From NCBI RefSeq assembly GCF_000023465.1, contig NC_014041.1:3602001-3666000 (forward strand): 64,000 bases of DNA, written 5' to 3'. The notes under the pieces were generated by a model. The model had not been told where the DNA came from and did no database searches. It saw only the letters and a list, made by a program, of their open reading frames with translations. The first letter of the stretch is position 1; every line of letters begins with the position of its first letter. Source of the DNA: Zunongwangia profunda SM-A87. Lineage in GTDB: Bacteria > Bacteroidota > Bacteroidia > Flavobacteriales > Flavobacteriaceae. Below are positions 29,925 to 38,512 of this stretch, piece by piece. The position numbers and the translations under genes were made by a program.

Positions 29925-30704
29925 ATGAGAATATGGGCAGGTATTAAAAATAGAATAGTTCAATTCTTCCGAAAAGAACCACCACCAGAATATGAGGTGA
30001 CAGAATATGTGTTTTCGGATAGACAACCTCTTGATGGTTCTTCGACCATTTCATTTTTCGTAAACAATCCCAAGCCAGATGTAAGTGTTACCAGAACTTT
30101 TGATAGCGAAGACCAAGCCGTTAATTGGCTTATGGAAAATCGAGATTTCAAAAAGATGTTATTTAGTAATGTATTTCCATCCGCAAATTCGGTGAAATAC
30201 CAATGTGGCGTTAAAGAACCTATCACAATCCCAAACAAAATGCCAGGGGATATTGACATTCTTCTGTATGAACAAGGAAAGGAACAAAATGCGGTTGGAA
30301 TAGAATGTAAAATAGTAAAAACCGAATCGCTTGAAAATCAACCACCAAAAATAAACAAGATTACAAGCGTTCAAAAAAAGGGAACTATTCAGGCAAATGG
30401 ATATACCGAAATTGGATTCAACAGGGTTTATCTGCTAATCATACTATTGGATGATGGCCGGCATTACAAAAACCCCAATGTTATGTTCAGAACTACACCT
30501 TTTAAATGGTTGAAAGAATTGTATGGTTTTGACTGGCAAACCCGAATGAGTGATGATATTGGAATTATTTACGTTCACATAAATCAATTTACTACTAACC
30601 ATATAAATCAGACCAAAGGATTGGGATTGCGTGTAGAACGTGAAGCAATACCAATTTTACAACCTGAAGAACTAACTGATAAAATCAAAAAACTGGATTC
30701 ATAG
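29925..30704 (+). CDS. Putative PD-(D/E)XK nuclease-fold protein
   Basis: A 259-residue soluble protein. MPGDIDILLYEQGKEQ followed by AVGIECKIVK gives the D...ExK arrangement of the restriction-endonuclease-like fold (Asp in GDIDI near residue 111, Glu-x-Lys in IECKI), then a KKGTIQANGYTEIGFNRVYL segment that could be the helix with a conserved Gln. No named family recognised. Operonic with the 29010 gene. Possible roles are defence or element maintenance; nuclease activity is inferred from the motif only. Confidence 0.55.
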   Translation: MRIWAGIKNRIVQFFRKEPPPEYEVTEYVFSDRQPLDGSSTISFFVNNPKPDVSVTRTFDSEDQAVNWLMENRDFKKMLFSNVFPSANSVKYQCGVKEPITIPNKMPGDIDILLYEQGKEQNAVGIECKIVKTESLENQPPKINKITSVQKKGTIQANGYTEIGFNRVYLLIILLDDGRHYKNPNVMFRTTPFKWLKELYGFDWQTRMSDDIGIIYVHINQFTTNHINQTKGLGLRVEREAIPILQPEELTDKIKKLDS

Positions 30705-30821
30705 GATAATTTGAAACGTAAAGGAACTTGCAGGATACGCGGAAATCATAGTAAACTAACGTTTGAGCACGTTACACGAGAGTGTAAACTGAACTCTCTA
30801 TAGTTTGCCTGATTCATTTTC

Positions 30822-31595
30822 TCAAGTGCTCGGTTCTTGCCTAAAACATTCCACCAACATCCCATAAAGTTCTGGATGTTTTCTTTTTAGTAAATCCGCT
30901 CGTTCAAAAAAATACTCTGAAGCAACCGCAAAGAATTCAGCTTGATTTGTTCCACCATATTTACGAATATCTGAATGGTTATCGTTAATCGCTTCCATTT
31001 CTTTATGGATTAAGTTTAACCAAGGTATGGCATATTGATGTTCCATTAGCCGCTCTGACACACCGTCTGTTCTATCGTCCAACTTATCTATAAGGTGCAC
31101 AAATTCGTGTATGCCAGTATTGCTTTTATCGGTTGTATTTTTAAAGCCGTGGTACAATGCTTTCTTGGAAAGTATCATCTGTTTCTCGAACCTTCCATTT
31201 CCAACTATTCCACCAATATTCCGTGAGTTATCCTTACTGCTAAATTGCATATCTTCATTAAAATTATCAGGATATAAAAGGATGCCACTTAAATTTGTGT
31301 AGTGCCATTCCTTGAAGCCAAAAACTGGAATGACGGCACTTGCTGCAATTAAAACCTTATCCAACTCTTCCAGTTCAAACTGCACAGCATCGATATAGAC
31401 CTCACTTAAAAATAGCATCATTTTTTGCTGAAAAATTAGCTGTGCGTCTTTTGATAGATTTCTATAAAACAGCACATTATCCGTCAATAATTTATGCCAA
31501 TGTTCTGGAAATGGTTTTACACTATGACGTTTTGCTTTTCTATAAAAATGAACAGCAAAAAGAACAATCACAACCGAAATAAAAATATAAGCCAT
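30822..31595 (-). CDS. mtfA: MtfA-type zinc metallopeptidase (M90)
   Basis: A 257-residue protein with one N-terminal transmembrane helix (residues 2-17), PFPEHWHKLLTDNVLFYRNL, the zinc motif HEFVHLIDKLDDRTDG (His-Glu-x-x-His) and a distal Glu region, NQAEFFAVASEYFFE. This matches the MtfA/M90 family. It lies 13 bp downstream of the copper-chaperone gene and convergent with the nuclease-like gene; a role in the copper operon is not established. Confidence 0.9.
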   Translation of the reverse strand: MAYIFISVVIVLFAVHFYRKAKRHSVKPFPEHWHKLLTDNVLFYRNLSKDAQLIFQQKMMLFLSEVYIDAVQFELEELDKVLIAASAVIPVFGFKEWHYTNLSGILLYPDNFNEDMQFSSKDNSRNIGGIVGNGRFEKQMILSKKALYHGFKNTTDKSNTGIHEFVHLIDKLDDRTDGVSERLMEHQYAIPWLNLIHKEMEAINDNHSDIRKYGGTNQAEFFAVASEYFFERADLLKRKHPELYGMLVECFRQEPST

Positions 31596-31608
31596 ATTAA
31601 AAAACGTA

Positions 31609-31821
31609 TTAATCTACAGGTTCGGCCTTAAATCCCACTTTTTGCAAAGTCGCCTTTACATCTTCTTCGGTTACACCATCGCTTTCAATGGTTAGGATTT
31701 TATCAGGATTAGAGGTATCTACTTCCCAACTTTCTACACCTTCTTGTTTGTTTAAAAAAGGGGTGACTTTTGATACGCACCCACCACAATTGATATTTGT
31801 TTTAAATTTTAAAGTTTTCAT
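31609..31821 (-). CDS. Heavy-metal-associated (CopZ-like) copper chaperone
   Basis: A 70-residue single HMA domain: MKTLKFKTNINCGGCVSKVT with the CxxC metal site (Cys12, Cys15), then VESWEVDTSNPDKILTIE and a closing helix. Ferredoxin-like fold, cytosolic Cu(I) carrier. It follows copA by 20 bp and presumably delivers copper to that ATPase. Confidence 0.92.
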   Translation of the reverse strand: MKTLKFKTNINCGGCVSKVTPFLNKQEGVESWEVDTSNPDKILTIESDGVTEEDVKATLQKVGFKAEPVD

Positions 31822-31841
31822 AGTATTGAATTTATTTATTA

Positions 31842-34100
31842 TTAAAGTTTTACTCGTTTAAGTCTTAAGCTATTTGCAACTACGGATACACTACTGAATG
31901 CCATTGCTGCACCTGCAATCATCGGATCCAACAAAAACCCATTTACAGGATAAAGAACTCCCGCTGCAATTGGAATACCGATGATGTTGTAAATAAATGC
32001 CCAGAATAAGTTCTGACGTATGCCCAACACGGTTCTTTTTGATAGTTCCAATGCTTTTGGGATAGATTGTAAATCTGATGTTATCAAGGTCATTTTTGCT
32101 ACATCCATTGCGATATCCGAACCTTTGCCCATAGCAATACTCACATTGGCTTGCGCCAGGGCGTGCGAATCGTTGATACCATCGCCCACCATTGCTACTA
32201 TCTTTCCGTCCGCCTGTAATTTTTCGACAAAAGCCGCTTTGTCCGAAGGCATCACTTCTCCTTGGTAATTTGTTATTCCTACTTGTTTTGCGACAGCAGA
32301 TGCGGTTTTATTGTTATCTCCAGTAAGCATATAGACCTCAATGCCTCGTTCTTGAAGTGTTGCTATGGCCATTTTTGAAGTTTCCTTAATCTTGTCTGCA
32401 ATGGCGAGTATCGCCAGCACTTGTTTTTCATTGCCAAAGAAAATGACGGTTTTCGCTTGCTCTTCGAGACTTTCTGCTGTTTGCATCAAGGAAGCATCGA
32501 TTTGAATATTTTTCTCAAGCATTAGTTTATGGTTTCCAACATAGTATGGTGAACCATTTTCTGTTTGAGCTTTCACACCTTTTCCTGTAATACTTTCAAA
32601 AGAAGCAATTTCAGCTTTTTCAATATTTTCATCTTTTAAGTGATTGACTACAGCTTCCGCCAAAGGGTGTTCTGATTGTGCTTCAATAGCTAGAAGAACT
32701 TTTTTGTATTCGTTGATATCTTCGAGTTTATCCTTCCAAAATATATCAGTTACTAAAGGTTTTCCTTCTGTAATTGTACCTGTTTTATCAAGAATGACAG
32801 CATTCACTTTATGACCGAGTTCTAAACTTTCGGCATCCTTTATAAGGATATTATTTTCTGCGCCTTTACCAATTCCCACCATAATGGCGGTAGGTGTTGC
32901 CAATCCCAAAGCACAAGGACAGGCGATTACCAATACGGCTACAGAGGTCAATAAGGCTTGTGAAAAGGCATTATCGCCTCCTAAAGACATCCAGACAATG
33001 AAGGTTACAATGGAAATACCCAATACCACAGGAACGAAAATACCGGCAATCTTATCGACCAGTTTTTGAACGGGTGCCTTACTCCCTTGCGCTTGCTGAA
33101 CCATTTTAATGATTTGGGAAAGCAGGGTTTCTCCACCTACTTTTTCAGCGGTAAATTGAAAACTTCCTTTTTGATTAACGGTACCAGCGAATACCTTTTC
33201 CCCTTGGGATTTCTGAACTGGAACGGGTTCACCAGTAATCATACTTTCATCTACATATGAGCTTCCCTTGGAAACTTCGCCATCCACGGGAATCTTTTCT
33301 CCGGGACGCACCAAAATGGTCTGACCTACTTGAACAGACGAAATAGGAATTTCCTTTTCTTCACCATTCTCAATAATTTTCAACGTTTTAGGCTGTAGTC
33401 CCATTAATTTTTTAATGGCTGAAGATGTATTTGACTTTGCCTTTTCCTCCAATAGTTTCCCCAAGGAAATAAAGGTTATAATTACCGTTGCCGCCTCATA
33501 ATAAACGTGAGGCTCGATACCACGATTCAACCAAAATTCAGGAAAAAAAGTGTTGAACACACTAAACAGAAAAGCGATTCCTGTACTCAAGGCTACAAGC
33601 GTATCCATATTTGATTTACCGTGTTTGGCTTGCTTGAAAGCATTGATGAAAAAGCTACGACCGAACCAAAAAAGAATTGGAAAAGTCAACACCAAAGAAA
33701 TCCACTTACCTGGTTCCCATTGCATAAAAAACATTCCTAATACAAAAATGGGAAGGGTAAGTATGGCCGACCAGATAGTACGGTTTTTTATGTCCTGATA
33801 ATGCTTTTGCTGAAGTTCTTGCTGTACTTCCGAAGGGTCTTCGGCATCAATTATAATATCGTAACCGACCTCACGAAGCGCGTTTTGAAGTTGATTTGGA
33901 CTCAACTCCTTGTCATATTCCACAAGAACGGAACTATTGGCAAAATTAACACTTGCATCAAACACACCTTCCGTGTGTTTTAATACAGATTCAACACTTG
34001 CTGCACAAGAGGCACAAGTCATTCCCGTAACAGGGAATGATTCCTTTATTCCTTTTTTAGTATTCTTTTCTTTGGTTTCAAATATGTTGATTGTCTCCAT
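31842..34100 (-). CDS. copA: Copper-exporting P1B-type ATPase
   Basis: A 752-residue ATPase: one N-terminal HMA domain with GMTCASC (Cys29, Cys32), eight predicted helices, TGEP (actuator), [14 protein letters not shown] (CPC ion site), [11 protein letters not shown] (phosphorylated Asp), SEHPLAEA (HP nucleotide motif) and [14 protein letters not shown]. Pumps Cu(I)/Ag(I) from cytosol to periplasm. It is followed by the chaperone gene; the 160-bp gap before the mer-like genes suggests its own promoter. Confidence 0.96.
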   Translation of the reverse strand: METINIFETKEKNTKKGIKESFPVTGMTCASCAASVESVLKHTEGVFDASVNFANSSVLVEYDKELSPNQLQNALREVGYDIIIDAEDPSEVQQELQQKHYQDIKNRTIWSAILTLPIFVLGMFFMQWEPGKWISLVLTFPILFWFGRSFFINAFKQAKHGKSNMDTLVALSTGIAFLFSVFNTFFPEFWLNRGIEPHVYYEAATVIITFISLGKLLEEKAKSNTSSAIKKLMGLQPKTLKIIENGEEKEIPISSVQVGQTILVRPGEKIPVDGEVSKGSSYVDESMITGEPVPVQKSQGEKVFAGTVNQKGSFQFTAEKVGGETLLSQIIKMVQQAQGSKAPVQKLVDKIAGIFVPVVLGISIVTFIVWMSLGGDNAFSQALLTSVAVLVIACPCALGLATPTAIMVGIGKGAENNILIKDAESLELGHKVNAVILDKTGTITEGKPLVTDIFWKDKLEDINEYKKVLLAIEAQSEHPLAEAVVNHLKDENIEKAEIASFESITGKGVKAQTENGSPYYVGNHKLMLEKNIQIDASLMQTAESLEEQAKTVIFFGNEKQVLAILAIADKIKETSKMAIATLQERGIEVYMLTGDNNKTASAVAKQVGITNYQGEVMPSDKAAFVEKLQADGKIVAMVGDGINDSHALAQANVSIAMGKGSDIAMDVAKMTLITSDLQSIPKALELSKRTVLGIRQNLFWAFIYNIIGIPIAAGVLYPVNGFLLDPMIAGAAMAFSSVSVVANSLRLKRVKL

Positions 34101-34264
34101 AAATCCGTTCTTATTTGTATGTTACAAATTTCAGGATTAAAAGACTGTAATGTGTTACGTTATATGCTGAATGATTTGTAGAATTTACTCTTCACGAATT
34201 ATTACTACCAATTGGATAAGTCGTTTTTAATTTATCTTTTATCACCGCAATGGATACGTGTCTA

Positions 34265-34876
34265 TCAGTCTCTACTATTTGTAATCAAATACCCTTTTGA
34301 TTGAATGACCTTTTTTATCTCATCGACATTCGTTTTAGTGGTATCAAATTCTATAATTGAAGTCCCTTCTTCAAAAGACGTAGATACATTTGTAACCCCG
34401 TCAATTTTGTTTACCGAATGGTTGATGTTTTCTTCACAACCCGAGCATACCATCCCTTCAATATTCAACTTTACAGTTTGAATATCGGTATTGTTTGTTG
34501 CAACAATTCCTACTTTCTCCGTTGAATGAAATATTTGTGGATAATAAGAAACAAATGTCATTACAACAACAAACACTGTAACCAACCACAAATAGAATTT
34601 CGACTTAAAAAATGATGGCTTAGCCATATCACAGTTACCACAATCGTCCACCTTCTTTTTTTTATAAACCTGATAAAAGGCCAGTCCCAATGACAAAAAT
34701 GCTATAACCAACAGATAAGGTTTCAAGGCAATAAGCCAAGAAAAATAGACAGAACTTCCACTAATACCAGCTACACTTGTAAGTAGCAAAGGACCCCAGC
34801 AGCATAGTTTAAGGGAAACTGCTGAAAATACAGCAGTCCCCATAGATGTTTTTTTGTTCCATTTAGTAATTGCCAT
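34265..34876 (-). CDS. merTP: MerT-HMA fusion (MerTP-like) transporter, copy 2
   Basis: About 203 residues from the ATG at 34876, which begins MAITKWNKKTSMGTAVFSAV; the open frame extends 22 codons further up but overlaps the previous gene. MerT-like membrane part with the Cys pair in SLKLCCWGPLLLTSVAG, a cytosolic Cys pair (DDCGNCDMAK), and a C-terminal HMA domain with GMVCSGC. Mercury or other soft-metal uptake or transfer is the family role. Second copy in this operon (see 35843). Confidence 0.88.
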   Translation of the reverse strand: MAITKWNKKTSMGTAVFSAVSLKLCCWGPLLLTSVAGISGSSVYFSWLIALKPYLLVIAFLSLGLAFYQVYKKKKVDDCGNCDMAKPSFFKSKFYLWLVTVFVVVMTFVSYYPQIFHSTEKVGIVATNNTDIQTVKLNIEGMVCSGCEENINHSVNKIDGVTNVSTSFEEGTSIIEFDTTKTNVDEIKKVIQSKGYLITNSRD

Positions 34877-34878
34877 AC

Positions 34879-35148
34879 CTAACAACTTCCTATTCCCGCG
34901 TTTACCAAATCCTCTTTTGTGATTTCGATGTTGGTGCAGCAATTCAGTAGTTTTCCGTCCACAGCAATGGCGGGAACTCTTGTAACCCCATATTCCTTCA
35001 TTTTTGAAACACAGATTTTACTTTCGCATTGCTCGGACAGATTATGAAGTGTGATTTCGCAGTCCTTTCCTGCTGTCTCTTTTACTAATTGCACCACAGG
35101 CTCGCATACCGGGCAACCTGCTGTAAAAATCTCGATTTGTCGTTTCAT
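34879..35148 (-). CDS. Thioredoxin/glutaredoxin-like small protein
   Basis: An 89-residue thioredoxin-fold protein: MKRQIEIFTAGCPVCEPVVQ carries a CPVC active site, cis-Pro is in VTRVPAIAVDGKLLNCC, and additional cysteines are in EQCESKICVSK and at the C-terminus. Common in Bacteroidetes mer-like operons, where it may reduce or hand over metal-bound thiols (inference). Its stop is 2 bp before the ATG of the second merTP. Confidence 0.85.
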   Translation of the reverse strand: MKRQIEIFTAGCPVCEPVVQLVKETAGKDCEITLHNLSEQCESKICVSKMKEYGVTRVPAIAVDGKLLNCCTNIEITKEDLVNAGIGSC

Positions 35149-35164
35149 CTTATTTAAGTTTAAA

Positions 35165-35602
35165 TTAATAATGGAACAAAGATGAGAACGTGAGGTAGGG
35201 GGTCACCAAACTTTTTTTAACCTTTTTTTCGTTGTAGTTTTTTAATCTGGTTTCAATAGTTTGGATTTCTTTTAAGCGATTGGTCAAATCGGATAATTCC
35301 AAATTGGGGAATTCACTTTTTAAATATTCAATTTTATCTTCATTGCCACAATTTCCTGGGCAAGAGTCCACGGCCTTTACAATTCCAATAGCAAGTGCTT
35401 TTCGATAGACTTCATCCAGCAGTAAGTAATGTGCTTTTTGAATCCCCTTATCAATGGATCTGAACTGTATGTTTATTTGTTCGGGGTCCTTTCCTTCATC
35501 AAGCATTTTAACAATGCCGTTTATTTGACCACTCAAAGTTTTTAATCTGGATTTAATATCCAAGATTAAATCAGTAGGTAATTTGTACTGTTCTCCTTTC
35601 AT
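35165..35602 (-). CDS. CsoR/FrmR-family (DUF156) regulator-like protein
   Basis: About 145 residues from the ATG at 35602 (MKGEQYKLPTDLILDIKSRL); the longer frame to 35752 overlaps GDCCVxC and is unlikely. LKTLSGQINGIVKMLDEGKD is the CsoR helix, but the usual Cys after GKD is Pro (GKDPEQIN) and the usual His-x3-Cys is replaced (AHYLLLDEVYRKAL). Extra Cys occur in DSCPGNCGNE and there is a helical C-terminal extension. Canonical Cu(I) sensing is therefore doubtful. Confidence 0.75.
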   Translation of the reverse strand: MKGEQYKLPTDLILDIKSRLKTLSGQINGIVKMLDEGKDPEQINIQFRSIDKGIQKAHYLLLDEVYRKALAIGIVKAVDSCPGNCGNEDKIEYLKSEFPNLELSDLTNRLKEIQTIETRLKNYNEKKVKKSLVTPYLTFSSLFHY

Positions 35603-35621
35603 AATTTGTCCATTATAATGT

Positions 35622-35843
35622 TTAGCAACAACTTGAATTATTACATCTTTTATTTTCTTGAATTGGTGGGCAGGCCACAGTACCGTAAGAACAGAATACG
35701 CAGCAATCTCCTTCTTTTGGTTTAAGTATTTGTTTGCAATTATCACATTCATAAAAGAATTGACAGGATTCTGTTGGCATTTCTTCTACTTTTTTGTGTC
35801 CACAATTTGGACAGGTAATTTCTGATTTTAATTGGATTTCCAT
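35622..35843 (-). CDS. GDCCVxC domain protein
   Basis: A 73-residue Cys-rich protein: a zinc-ribbon-like ITCPNCGHKK...FFYECDNC followed by KEGDCCVFCSYGTVACPPIQ, the signature of the family, and a CNNSSCC tail. Typically found beside MerT in mer-like operons. It overlaps the stop of the first merTP by 1 bp. A metal-binding role is inferred. Confidence 0.88.
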   Translation of the reverse strand: MEIQLKSEITCPNCGHKKVEEMPTESCQFFYECDNCKQILKPKEGDCCVFCSYGTVACPPIQENKRCNNSSCC

Positions 35844-36439
35844 TAGTTTTTTCTGTCAGTTACTTTATAGCCTGTTGCGTTAATTGCATTTTCAATTTCT
35901 TTTTCATTGGTTTTGGTTTTATCAAACTCAATGATTGCATTTCCATTTTCGTAAGACGCCTTTGAGTTTACAATTCCGTTGAGTTTGTTTACTTCGTGAT
36001 TGACGTGTTCTTCGCAACTTGCACAAGTCATTCCGCTAATTTTAAATTCCATTGTTTTAATATCCGATTTGTCAACTACGATTATTTGCTTTTCTATGTT
36101 TGGATAAAAAATGGATGAATAATATGGAAATGCCAGCATTATAATTGCAAATACAGTTACAATTCCTAAAAACTTTTTTGATTGTATAAATTTTGGTTTT
36201 TCGTCTGTTTCACATTCGCAGTCAATTTCTTTTTGAGGTTTTAGTTTTTGATACCAAGCAAAGCCGAGCACTAAAATTGTTAGCCCGATTAGATAAGGTC
36301 TAAAAGGCTCAAGCCAAGAAAATGTTGAGGCAATTCCACTTGTTCCCGCGATTAAAGCCAAAACGGGTGTAATACAACATAATGAAGCTGTAATAGCAGC
36401 AAGTAAACCTGCACCAATTAATTTGTTCTCACGTTTCAT
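35843..36439 (-). CDS. merTP: MerT-HMA fusion (MerTP) transporter, copy 1
   Basis: A 198-residue protein. MerT part: MKRENKLIGAGLLAAITASL followed by the membrane Cys pair CC-ITPVLALIAG, a second helix, a cytosolic CECETDEK, a third helix, then a C-terminal HMA domain with SGMTCASCEEHVNHEV. Moves Hg(II) or a similar soft metal from the periplasm to the cytosol in mer systems. Coupled to arsR by ATGA overlap. No MerA reductase is in the window. Confidence 0.92.
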   Translation of the reverse strand: MKRENKLIGAGLLAAITASLCCITPVLALIAGTSGIASTFSWLEPFRPYLIGLTILVLGFAWYQKLKPQKEIDCECETDEKPKFIQSKKFLGIVTVFAIIMLAFPYYSSIFYPNIEKQIIVVDKSDIKTMEFKISGMTCASCEEHVNHEVNKLNGIVNSKASYENGNAIIEFDKTKTNEKEIENAINATGYKVTDRKN

Positions 36440-36810
36440 ATCGTTTCTAAAACTTTGTTTTTATCGAGTATTTCAAAAAACGGATTTAATAATGTTGAAT
36501 ATTCAGGGGTTAGTGAGTAAAAAATCGTTTGAGCATCTCTTTCGGTTTCCAATAAATTTCTGTCCTTCATTTTTCTCAAATGTTGAGAGATAGCAGAAAT
36601 ATTCATTTCGAGAATATCACTTAAGTCGCAAACGCAAAGTCGTTTCTCCTCAAAGAGTAGGTAAAGAATTTTTAGCCGAACATTATTTCCGACTAAAGAA
36701 AGTCCATTTGCCAAATAGTCAAACGATTCATTTAATTCTGAAACTGTCTTTTTACAACGGTTTATCTGTTCAATATCTGCCTGTTGTCTTATGCAAGAAT
36801 TATTTTTCAT
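36436..36810 (-). CDS. ArsR/SmtB-family metal-responsive repressor
   Basis: A 124-residue winged-helix protein: LSLVGNNVRLKILYLLFEEK, LCVCDLSDILEMNISAISQH (recognition helix with the Cys-Val-Cys metal motif at the start of alpha3), LRKMKDRNLLETERDAQTIF and a C-terminal dimerisation helix. Additional cysteines lie near the N-terminus (Cys6, Cys19). Heads the merTP operon and probably represses it by binding the palindrome at 36834-36855. Confidence 0.93.
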   Translation of the reverse strand: MKNNSCIRQQADIEQINRCKKTVSELNESFDYLANGLSLVGNNVRLKILYLLFEEKRLCVCDLSDILEMNISAISQHLRKMKDRNLLETERDAQTIFYSLTPEYSTLLNPFFEILDKNKVLETI

Positions 36811-36833
36811 AAGGCAAAGTTACAATTATTTCT

Positions 36834-36855
36834 TATTTAAGCAAATACTTAAATA
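36834..36855. promoter_or_regulatory. Candidate ArsR operator palindrome
   Basis: TATTTAAG (36834-36841), spacer CAAATA, CTTAAATA (36848-36855): perfect 8-bp arms with a 6-bp spacer, 24 bp upstream of the arsR ATG. Geometry and AT content resemble SmtB/ArsR operators. Confidence 0.7.
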
Positions 36856-36952
36856 CAAAAAAGAATGATATGTAAATTTTGATCATTATGTTCCTTTTGT
36901 TTTGATTTGTGTTTTGCAAAAACTAAAACTACCGAATTGTACATCTGTTCTT

Positions 36953-37600
36953 TTAGCTTGTAGGTGAAGGTATTGCTGGCTTTACAGTTAATTGTCTTTT
37001 AAAACTACAAAACAGAAAATTCTGTATGGTGTTGAATGGTGTTGTGTGGTCCTCTGATACACAGCGAATTTTGTCAAATCCTTTTTTTAATTCCGATGTT
37101 AATTCCTCTTCATTGTATTGTTTTATTTCAAGTCCGCTACATTTTTTTGGTCCGTTTTGTGAAAAGGTTCCTATTATTAAATAACCTCTTACAAATTTTG
37201 TCGCTATGTTAGTATATTTTTTAATCTGATCATCTGTTGTAAGAAAATGAAAAGTTGCTCTGTCGTGCCAAACATCGAAAGATGTATCTGGTTCAAATTC
37301 GGTAATGTCGCTTACAATCCAATTTACTTTACTTGCCTTTTCTCCCAGTCTTTTTTTAGCTTTCGCAATTGCTTTTTCTGAAATATCAAGTACAGTAATG
37401 TTATTATACCCTTCCTTGAGTAAATAGTCAACAAGTTTACTGTCGCCACCACCAATGTCTATAATTTTTGCCTTTTTATTTAGTTTGAACGAACGTATAA
37501 ACTTCAGTGAAGTTTTTGGTATTTCTTGCGTCCAACTTACCTGGTCTGGATTTTTAGTTTCCTAAACTGTTTCCCAATGTTTCTTTCTGTCTAATTTCAT
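36953..37600 (-). pseudogene. SAM-dependent methyltransferase with one nonsense codon
   Basis: From the ATG at 37600: MKLDRKKHWETV, then TAG (37562-37564), then ETKNPDQVSWTQEIPKTSLK and an otherwise unbroken 200-codon frame. Class I methyltransferase motifs: AKIIDIGGGDSKLVDYLL (SAM loop), ITVLDISEKAIAKAKKRL, VSDITEF and FDVWHDRATFHFL. The stop stands where a Tyr (family WExVYxTK) is expected, and no alternative ATG/GTG/TTG follows. Same strand as the arsR and HMA-AraC genes. Confidence 0.82.
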
Positions 37601-37682
37601 TTTGATATCTAAATTCGGTTCATTGGTAAATCAATATATCATCTACTGATTTAAATACCCCTTTAATAGTGGTAAACACACC

Positions 37683-38249
37683 CTAAATCTCATCCAAGGA
37701 TTTTCGGTTTTTGTCTACAGATTTCTTGAACTGCGTAGGTGTCATCCCAGTAATTTTCTTGAACTGATTGCTTAAATATGCAACGCTACTATAATGTAGT
37801 TGAAAAGCTATTTCACTTAAGGTTAGTTCATCGTAAACTATGAGTTCTTTTATACGTTCAATTTTTTGGTTGATGATATATTGCTCAAACGTGATGCTTT
37901 CTACTGACGAGAATAGGGAACTTAAATATTTGTAATCCAAATTAAGTTCACCACTTATAATATCTGCCCATTTTAAATCGGTTTCGTCGTTGGAATGATG
38001 TATTTTCTCAACAACCAAAGTTTTCATTTGCTCAATAAGTTGACTTTTACGGTCGTCAATCAAACTGAAACCTGAATTTTGAAGGGCTTCGGAAAGCTCT
38101 TTTTTGGTGTTTGCATTTAATGTTGACACTAATTTAACTTCTCCCAATTTAATAGAAGCATAGGATATTTCAAGTTGTTTTAAAATATTGGATACTGCCG
38201 AGATACATCTTGGGCAGACCATATTTTTAATATAGATAATCTCTCTCAT
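37683..38249 (-). CDS. HMA-like domain fused to AraC helix-turn-helix regulator
   Basis: A 188-residue regulator. Residues 1-65 look like an HMA fold with MREIIYIKNMVCPRCISAVS (CxxC at Cys12 and Cys15), and residues about 80-188 hold an AraC DNA-binding domain (LTLSEIAFQLHYSSVAYLSN, then FKKITGMTPTQFKKSV). This suggests direct metal sensing by the N-terminal domain. A paralogue at 52683-53264 stands at the other side of the Cus block. Next gene downstream is the broken methyltransferase. Confidence 0.85.
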   Translation of the reverse strand: MREIIYIKNMVCPRCISAVSNILKQLEISYASIKLGEVKLVSTLNANTKKELSEALQNSGFSLIDDRKSQLIEQMKTLVVEKIHHSNDETDLKWADIISGELNLDYKYLSSLFSSVESITFEQYIINQKIERIKELIVYDELTLSEIAFQLHYSSVAYLSNQFKKITGMTPTQFKKSVDKNRKSLDEI

Positions 38250-38262
38250 ATAATACTTGTCT

Positions 38263-38439
38263 TTAAAACAAGGTTAACCCAGATTTGTGTAAAGAATAGT
38301 AAACAGCAGCTATCGCAGCAATTACAAAAATCAATACTATCACAACAAAAGCTATAATTTTATCTTTTTTTGTGATATTACTTTTAGGTTGATGCTTCTT
38401 CCTTTCATTTTTTCGTCTATTTCTTCTGCTTTCACTCAT
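38263..38439 (-). CDS. 58-residue single-helix membrane protein
   Basis: MSESRRNRRKNERKKHQPKS forms a very basic N-terminus, followed by one transmembrane helix (IIAFVVIVLIFVIAAIAAVY). Located between cusB-like and HMA-AraC genes on the same strand with small gaps, so probably the last membrane component of the operon. Family not recognised. Confidence 0.6.
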   Translation of the reverse strand: MSESRRNRRKNERKKHQPKSNITKKDKIIAFVVIVLIFVIAAIAAVYYSLHKSGLTLF

Positions 38440-38512
38440 TATCGTTCGCCATTATAAAACCAAGATTATTTTTTGGCCTTATGTAGATTACTTGATTAAT
38501 CCGTAATTCGTT

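Noticed and set aside
35603..35752. N-terminal extension of the CsoR-like protein
   Set aside because: The 50 extra residues are unlike the family and overlap the GDCCVxC gene; the ATG at 35602 gives a normal start.
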